Below, piece by piece: positions 58,514-63,998 of a DNA stretch of 63,998 bases. The translations under genes and the position numbers were made by a program. Every line of letters starts with the position of its first letter. Position 1 is the first letter of the stretch. Location of the stretch: the IMG/VR virus record IMGVR_UViG_3300035182_000918, positions 1 to 63,998 of that record. The stretch is one strand, 5' to 3'. The notes under the pieces are model-generated. The model had not been told where the DNA came from. It was given only the letters and a program-made list of their open reading frames with translations, and did not search any database. Source of the DNA: a virus.

Positions 58514-59356
58514 ATGATTTCAAAAGAATATACACTACAAAATATAGATAACAATTCAAATGGAATAACCTATAAAGGCTATACTGCAACAAATGGTGAA
58601 TGGTGTATTATAGCTGATGACGGAACAAATCAAAGGGCTGCTTATGGTCCTAAAAACTATTCAGCTGCTTGGGCAAACCGAGTGGGGTTTATGTATACAC
58701 AGGAAGCCCCAAAAAACTTGTTTATTAGTAATGCAGGTGCAAGCACGGGATTAGTAACTGTATTTGATAGTAGTTTACAAAAGTTGGTGCCTGCGGTTAC
58801 TGGAGTAGCGGTTAAGACAGGAAAAAATACACTTGATGATGGAAGTGGAAATGCTGATATTAGTGGAGGTATAGATTTTGGTAATTATGCTACGCTAAGC
58901 ACTGGTGGATTACCCATATTACAGCGTAACGGTAGTGATAATGGTATAAATATTATATGTTTAGCCGATATATGTCATTTTTATAATGCTGCACAAAGCA
59001 CAGTATTGATGAATTTAACAAGTAGTGGACTCACCCTTAATGTTGGAAATTTCCAATTAAGTGGAGCATTAAATTGTAACTTAATCACAACCCTTACTGG
59101 CACAACCGCAGGAAGCGTGAAGTGGTCGCAATATATGCAAGGACAATTCAAGGCTTTTGCAGCACAGTTTTTGAGCTATGAAAACAATACTACTACAAGT
59201 CAGACTATTACATTTCCAACATCGTTTGTAAACACACCAGTAGTAGTGACAAATACTACGGGATTAACAATTACAGTAACTACAACAACATTGACAATAG
59301 GTGCACCAAATAACACTACACTTTACAGTGGAATAGTAAAAGTAGAAGGTTTTTGA
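58514..59356 (+). CDS. Fibre or spike protein with a different central domain, 280 aa
   Basis: The N-terminal 90 residues and the C-terminal 100 residues match 15924-17180, but the centre (DDGSGNADISGGIDFGNYAT, then LPILQRNGSDNGINII) replaces the NTAIG repeats. The protein is 138 residues shorter. This is a modular exchange of the probable receptor-binding part. Confidence 0.75.
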   Translation: MISKEYTLQNIDNNSNGITYKGYTATNGEWCIIADDGTNQRAAYGPKNYSAAWANRVGFMYTQEAPKNLFISNAGASTGLVTVFDSSLQKLVPAVTGVAVKTGKNTLDDGSGNADISGGIDFGNYATLSTGGLPILQRNGSDNGINIICLADICHFYNAAQSTVLMNLTSSGLTLNVGNFQLSGALNCNLITTLTGTTAGSVKWSQYMQGQFKAFAAQFLSYENNTTTSQTITFPTSFVNTPVVVTNTTGLTITVTTTTLTIGAPNNTTLYSGIVKVEGF

Positions 59357-59390
59357 TGATTACATTAAGTAAAAATTTTTAGGAGGTCTT

Positions 59391-59705
59391 ATGTCAGCAA
59401 CAATCACAGTAACAAAATTAATTCAATACCCACCAATAAACCCAGATAAATGGATAGTGGGTTTTACAACAGATGTAGGAAACGGCAATAGTTTTTATCT
59501 TGAAACAAGTGTTGGTTTGACTTCAGCAAGCACAAGTCAAGAAGTGGTGGATATTGCATTAAATCAATTAGCAAATACTATTAATAACCAAATTGCAAGT
59601 ATGCAAACAGCTTCACCGTTACTTGGAAGCACGGTTAAATTACCAACAACATCAACAACTACTGAAACCACAACTGCTACAACAAGTAGCACACAAACCG
59701 TATAG
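59391..59705 (+). CDS. Small virion-associated protein, 104 aa (genome B copy)
   Basis: Orthologue of 17196-17510 with the Thr-rich tail. Confidence 0.7.
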   Translation: MSATITVTKLIQYPPINPDKWIVGFTTDVGNGNSFYLETSVGLTSASTSQEVVDIALNQLANTINNQIASMQTASPLLGSTVKLPTTSTTTETTTATTSSTQTV

Positions 59706-59713
59706 GAGGAACA

Positions 59714-60223
59714 ATGGCAGGTTTACAGGATATTCTGAAAAGTGGCGGAGGTGGTGGAATGCCACCGCAAGGCGGTCAACCACCAATGGGTGGACCAGAT
59801 ATGGGCGGAGCACCACAATCTCCATTAGCAGGCAATCCCCTTGCGGCTGCGGGAGCAATAGGAACAGGTGGCTTACAGAAATTAGCAGCTGCAATAGTAG
59901 CGGCAATCATTAGGGTTTTGGATTTTATACTTCCAATTTTTGGAACGAATAGTAAAGAGGGCAACAAGATATTATCGGCTATTCGTGGGCTTCAAGAGGT
60001 AGCTGGAGATGCAAAAGCAACTGATGTAATGGCAGCTATTCAAACACTGGTATCAAGTCTACCAGCTAATATGCAAGGAGCAAATCCGTTATCGGGTATA
60101 ACAGGCATATTACAAGGTGGTGGACAAGGACAACCGCAAGGCGGACAAATGGGTGGAGCACCAGGAATGCCACCACAAGGTGGCGACATACAATCTTTAA
60201 TGCAATCACAAGGAGGAATGTAA
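59714..60223 (+). CDS. Gly/Pro/Gln-rich protein, 169 aa (genome B copy)
   Basis: Nearly identical to 17519-18028. Confidence 0.7.
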   Translation: MAGLQDILKSGGGGGMPPQGGQPPMGGPDMGGAPQSPLAGNPLAAAGAIGTGGLQKLAAAIVAAIIRVLDFILPIFGTNSKEGNKILSAIRGLQEVAGDAKATDVMAAIQTLVSSLPANMQGANPLSGITGILQGGGQGQPQGGQMGGAPGMPPQGGDIQSLMQSQGGM

Positions 60224-60224
60224 A

Positions 60225-60407
60225 ATGGCAAATGAAAAAGGCAACGAGCTGGCTTCGTTTAGCAAAATCAAAGTTAACCCAGAGAGACCGTATACCTCTC
60301 ACAACCCTCAATACAAAGACCCAAGCAGGGTTAGAGATGTAGACGAGTATGGTTGGAAACCAAACAAAAATTCTAAACCTTACTGGGGTGAAAAGAAAGA
60401 CGAGTAG
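60225..60407 (+). CDS. Small basic protein, 60 aa (genome B copy)
   Basis: Nearly identical to 18030-18212. Confidence 0.65.
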   Translation: MANEKGNELASFSKIKVNPERPYTSHNPQYKDPSRVRDVDEYGWKPNKNSKPYWGEKKDE

Positions 60408-60438
60408 GCATTTTGCCTACTCTATTTTGGAGGGTTAA

Positions 60439-60585
60439 ATGCCAATTCCAAAAAAGAGAAAAAAAGAAACCACAAGTGAATGGCGAAGCAGGATAGTGAA
60501 GAAAGAAATAGAAGCAGGTAAGCCACAAAAACAAGCCGTGGCGATAGCATATAGTATAACCAAGAAAAAGAAAAGGAGAAAGTAA
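60439..60585 (+). CDS. Very basic small protein, 48 aa (genome B copy)
   Basis: Same protein as 18248-18394, with GGAGGGTTAA upstream. Confidence 0.7.
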   Translation: MPIPKKRKKETTSEWRSRIVKKEIEAGKPQKQAVAIAYSITKKKKRRK

Positions 60586-61647
60586 ATGGCTATCACTGTT
60601 CCAAATACCATAAACAATATAACAAGTTCCCAAATAGTAACACAAAGTGGACAAGCTTGCGTTCCTGCTAATCTAATAGACGCTAACTTTCAAGCTTTAG
60701 CAAATCCTGTAAATCCCGTTATATCTGTTACTGGTAGTATATCTTTGTCAACAGCCAATAGCGGTAATATCTATGAGTTAAATGCCCCGACTGCTAATGC
60801 GACAATAACTCTTCCAACACCAACAAATGGGTTTAATGCTGTTTTTGTTGGTAACAATTCTTCAAGCTATACTTATACTTTTACAACTCCAAGTGGCAAC
60901 ATACTTTGGAACAATACTACAGGTGCAAGTGCAACACCAAACACCAAAAGCGGTATTTACTTTTTAGTATCAGATGGAACTAATTACATACTAAATTCTT
61001 ATAGTGATATTACAGGCGTTACATCTGGAACTTACGGTAGTAATACTCAAATACCACAAGTAATAGTTGATACAAAAGGTAGAATAACAAGTGCAACTGC
61101 ATTATCACTATTTACAGCACAGAATACTGCAGTATTTACTTCATCTGGCTCTTGGACTGTTCCACAAGGCGTAACCAAAATATTAGTAAGCGGTTGTGGG
61201 GGTGGTGCTGGTGGTGGGGGAAGTTATTATAGCAGCTCTTCAGATTATCGTGGTGGTAGTGGTGGTGGTGCTGGACAATCAACTATAAAACAATCTATAT
61301 CTGTAACACCAGGTCATTTATTAAGCATAACAATAGGAGCAGGTGGCGGTAGTGGTTCAGCTGGTGGTTCTACGACTATTGTAGATTCCACTTCTTCTAC
61401 TACTTTATTAACCTTAAGTGGTGGTTTAATAACCTATTCTTTTTCATTAGATTATACTCCTCATTATTTTTCTGGTTCTGGTGGTCCTGGTGAAAGTGGA
61501 CCTTTTGGACAAGGAGGTGGCTCCAGCAGCTCAACAACTGGTAATAATGCAACTGGTTATGGTTCTGGTGGAGCAGGTGCGGGTGGTTCTTCAGGTGCTT
61601 ATGCGGGTGGTAATGGTGCACCAGGCATTATAATTATAGAGTGGTAA
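60586..61647 (+). CDS. Gly-rich adhesin, 353 aa (genome B copy)
   Basis: Orthologue of 18395-19444. FTSSGSWTVPQGVTKILVSG and the end GNGAPGIIIIEW are kept, while the intervening Gly-rich loops are very different (SYYSSSSDYRGGSGGGAGQS, then YTPHYFSGSGGPGESGPFGQ). Confidence 0.8.
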   Translation: MAITVPNTINNITSSQIVTQSGQACVPANLIDANFQALANPVNPVISVTGSISLSTANSGNIYELNAPTANATITLPTPTNGFNAVFVGNNSSSYTYTFTTPSGNILWNNTTGASATPNTKSGIYFLVSDGTNYILNSYSDITGVTSGTYGSNTQIPQVIVDTKGRITSATALSLFTAQNTAVFTSSGSWTVPQGVTKILVSGCGGGAGGGGSYYSSSSDYRGGSGGGAGQSTIKQSISVTPGHLLSITIGAGGGSGSAGGSTTIVDSTSSTTLLTLSGGLITYSFSLDYTPHYFSGSGGPGESGPFGQGGGSSSSTTGNNATGYGSGGAGAGGSSGAYAGGNGAPGIIIIEW

Positions 61648-61663
61648 GTAAAGGAGAAATACA

Positions 61664-62266
61664 ATGAGAGTAGCTTGTTTAGATAGTAATAACAATATAA
61701 TTAACACAATTGAAGTAAAAGATTTAAACTCTATACCAGATTATATTGGAGTAGACAATAACAACAATCCAGTTCATAAAAATCAAGCAGTTAACTTTGT
61801 AGAAATACCAGATGTTATCCAACCTGACCCAAATAACACTTATGTTTGGCTTGATGAAAATGGTAATCTACAAACTCAATATATACCTACATTAGCACCA
61901 AAGAATGCATTAAAAGTAAACAATCACGGTCATTCTAATTTACCGCTTAATGTCCTAATAACTATTGACAACGGAACAATAATACAAAACACAGAACAAC
62001 AAATATTACAAAATTTACAAAAACAAAAGTTACAAAATCTTTCCATTTATGTTGCATCACTTTTACAACCAACAGATTATATAATTATAAAAATGGCTGA
62101 AGCACAATTAACAAATAATAATACACTACCAGCATTACAGGCTAAATATGCGAATCAATTACAGCAAAGGGCAAACATTAGAAAATGGAATGATGATACA
62201 GAGCAAGCAATAAATAATGCGACAGCCATAGAACAATTGCTTGCTATTAACATAGAGTATAAGTAA
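61664..62266 (+). CDS. Fibre assembly/chaperone-like protein, 200 aa (genome B copy)
   Basis: Orthologue of 19455-20057 with LLQPTDYIIIKMAEAQLTNN. Confidence 0.6.
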   Translation: MRVACLDSNNNIINTIEVKDLNSIPDYIGVDNNNNPVHKNQAVNFVEIPDVIQPDPNNTYVWLDENGNLQTQYIPTLAPKNALKVNNHGHSNLPLNVLITIDNGTIIQNTEQQILQNLQKQKLQNLSIYVASLLQPTDYIIIKMAEAQLTNNNTLPALQAKYANQLQQRANIRKWNDDTEQAINNATAIEQLLAINIEYK

Positions 62267-62278
62267 AAGGAGGAAAAA

Positions 62279-62833
62279 ATGCAAATAACACAAGAAGAGT
62301 TAGATTTGTTAGACCCAGAAACCCAACAGAAGATACTTGCTATGACGCAGGAGTATGAACAGGCAACAAAGGTTAAAAATGAACTACAGGATTTTATGAA
62401 TAAGGTTTACTCTAATCCGCAGTTGAAACAGCAGTTTGAACAAGTAGTAAAACAAGTAGACCCAAATGTAGAACTTCCAAAAAGTCCTATTGAAAGTTAT
62501 ATTGACCCAATCAAACAAGAGTTTGAAGCTTTCAAACAAGAACAAGCAAGAAAGGAACTAAAAGCACGATTGGAAGCAAGAGCAAGACAACTTGGTATTA
62601 CACCAGAAGAGTATCCTAAAATAGATGAAATTATGGTTCAAAAGAAAATGCTTGATATGGAAACCGCTATGGAATACTATGCAGCGGTTAGGGACAGGAG
62701 TAGAGGGTTGACAACAAGTGTTGCTGATAATGATATATTGTCAAGTGTTAACAAACAGGCTGAAATATATGACCTAAACACAGCAAAACAAAAAGCACTT
62801 GAAAAAATTAGATACATACAAGGAGGATTTTAA
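62279..62833 (+). CDS. Putative scaffolding protein (genome B copy)
   Basis: 184 residues, nearly identical to 20072-20626. Confidence 0.7.
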   Translation: MQITQEELDLLDPETQQKILAMTQEYEQATKVKNELQDFMNKVYSNPQLKQQFEQVVKQVDPNVELPKSPIESYIDPIKQEFEAFKQEQARKELKARLEARARQLGITPEEYPKIDEIMVQKKMLDMETAMEYYAAVRDRSRGLTTSVADNDILSSVNKQAEIYDLNTAKQKALEKIRYIQGGF

Positions 62834-62835
62834 AA

Positions 62836-63126
62836 ATGGCTAACAAAGTCAATTTCGGGGTAACGGGCACAGGTGGGGATTATTTAGGTTCACCTATAAC
62901 ATTGAGTATTTCGGCAAGTTCAAGTCAGGTTATTACACAAAAAGGCTACTACTATGTATTGCCTGATACAAACGGCACACTACAAATGAATGTAAACAGC
63001 ACTTGGACAAATATGGCAACAGCGGGAAACGGTGGATTAATTTACAGCGATGGAGCAAGTTTTAGGGTATCAGCAAATGCTAGTGGAAGCACAACTAAAC
63101 TTGTTCAAGCATTATACTTACATTAA
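62836..63126 (+). CDS. Putative head decoration protein (genome B copy)
   Basis: 96 residues; two substitutions relative to 20629-20919. Confidence 0.6.
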   Translation: MANKVNFGVTGTGGDYLGSPITLSISASSSQVITQKGYYYVLPDTNGTLQMNVNSTWTNMATAGNGGLIYSDGASFRVSANASGSTTKLVQALYLH

Positions 63127-63141
63127 AAGGGGGAATAAAGA

Positions 63142-63998
63142 ATGGCAGGCATAACAACTACTACAGGCACAGGTCCTTTAATAGGACAGGGATTTTATCC
63201 TACTTCGGCGCAAAGCGCACAGAACTATATCAATGTAATGCTTCCAGAGATAATGCCGAGCGTTATCTATGAAGGCGTTAGGAAGGCACGACCAACATTA
63301 AGGTTGCTGCTTAAGAAAACACAGAAACCACTAAAAGGTGGTTGGGCTCCAATCAATCAACCAGTGTCATTTCAGACATTTGGTAACAACGGTAACTGGA
63401 CAGGTATGAGCGGTAGCTTCAATATCCCAACTATTTCCAACCCAATACAAAACTTACAGTTCTTACCATCACTGTATATCAACCCAATATCTTATCTCTT
63501 AACCGAAGAGGTAATGATGGAATCTCCAAATGCGGTAATAGATGTTGTTGCACAAAGGATTACAGACGCATATGAAACAATGTTTGATAACCTTAACTCA
63601 ACAATATTGGGAACAATGGGCACCAACTCGTTGCAAATGCAAGGGTTATATGATATCGTAGATAACGGAACAAACCAGTCATACTACGGTGGACTAACAA
63701 GAGCAAGCTATACATATCTGAACTCTAAAATATTCAGTTACTCTGCTGGTATATTCTCTTCAACACCAACGGCTTATCAGATAGTTCACAGATACTTGCT
63801 ATCGTTCTTAAACGATACTAACTACAGAATACCTGATGTAGGTATTACATCATTTGCGGTATTTTCTGCATTAACAGAGTCAATGGCAAGTATAGAAAGG
63901 GTTCAAGTTCAAGACCCAGCAAGAATAGCTGACAGCAGGGATTGGGCAGTTCAGGTAGTAAGCGTAGATGGTGTTCCAATTCTACCAGACCCAAGCAT
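63142..63998 (+). CDS. Major capsid protein (genome B copy, cut by window edge)
   Basis: The first 285 or so residues of the capsid protein, nearly identical to 20935-22002. The reading frame is open to the window end. Confidence 0.8.
   Translation, partial: MAGITTTTGTGPLIGQGFYPTSAQSAQNYINVMLPEIMPSVIYEGVRKARPTLRLLLKKTQKPLKGGWAPINQPVSFQTFGNNGNWTGMSGSFNIPTISNPIQNLQFLPSLYINPISYLLTEEVMMESPNAVIDVVAQRITDAYETMFDNLNSTILGTMGTNSLQMQGLYDIVDNGTNQSYYGGLTRASYTYLNSKIFSYSAGIFSSTPTAYQIVHRYLLSFLNDTNYRIPDVGITSFAVFSALTESMASIERVQVQDPARIADSRDWAVQVVSVDGVPILPDPS

Noticed and set aside
1-63998. CRISPR array or integrase/repressor module
   Set aside because: No regularly spaced repeat-spacer units and no recombinase or repressor motifs were found in either genome.

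Overview
The window is phage DNA from end to end. It is AT-rich, tightly packed with overlapping genes, and uses strong AGGAGGT-type ribosome binding sites and sigma-70-like promoters, so the host is a bacterium. The module set is that of a tailed phage, probably short-tailed: portal, scaffold, capsid, connector and tail-tube-like proteins, a 1435-residue ejection-type protein with a lytic transglycosylase domain, large terminase and endolysin. No tail tape measure, sheath, integrase, repressor or host gene was found. I cannot name the host.

The striking layout is two related but non-identical phage genomes joined head to tail without a seam. Genome A occupies about 1-40,350, with its left edge cut by the window. 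Genome B starts at about 40,351 and is cut inside the capsid gene at 63,998. The offset is about 40.35 kb at the left of the early region and about 42.6 kb at the start of the late region, because genome B carries extra early genes. Each genome has a divergent architecture. A non-coding, repeat-rich region (12.3-13.66 kb in A, 54.9-56.25 kb in B) separates leftward early genes from a rightward structural operon (13.66-32.79 kb in A). The leftward genes are small orphans, a sliding clamp, RuvC-like resolvase, zinc ribbons, SSB-like protein, PD-(D/E)XK nuclease and primase-helicase. In a circular or concatemeric form they continue into the lysis genes and terminase (40.5 to 32.79 kb), which converge on the structural operon with overlapping stop codons.

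Replication seems to combine a primase-helicase fusion, an SSB-like protein, a RecB/Cas4-like nuclease, a resolvase and a DnaN-like clamp, but no DNA polymerase gene is visible, so a host polymerase is probably recruited. The lysis block holds a GH108-type endolysin, several small membrane proteins and a lipoprotein. At least thirteen near-identical leftward promoters (TTGACW, 16 bp, TATATT/TATAAT) drive the early genes. Many small genes sit in cassettes of promoter, gene and terminator, and these cassettes are shuffled between A and B.

The most unusual item is an 81-nt RNA gene at 39,909-39,989 on the minus strand. It has the complete tRNA-like domain of tmRNA, with a G3-U70 alanine identity pair and encoded CCA, but a 6-bp stem with an 18-nt loop replaces the tag reading frame and pseudoknots. 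Its own promoter is placed to start at the mature 5' end. Other leads are arrays of polymorphic GC-rich hairpins, mirror-image composite elements flanking the variable clamp segment, replaced iteron sets in the putative origin, a structured RNA between portal and fibre genes, and domain swaps in two fibre proteins.
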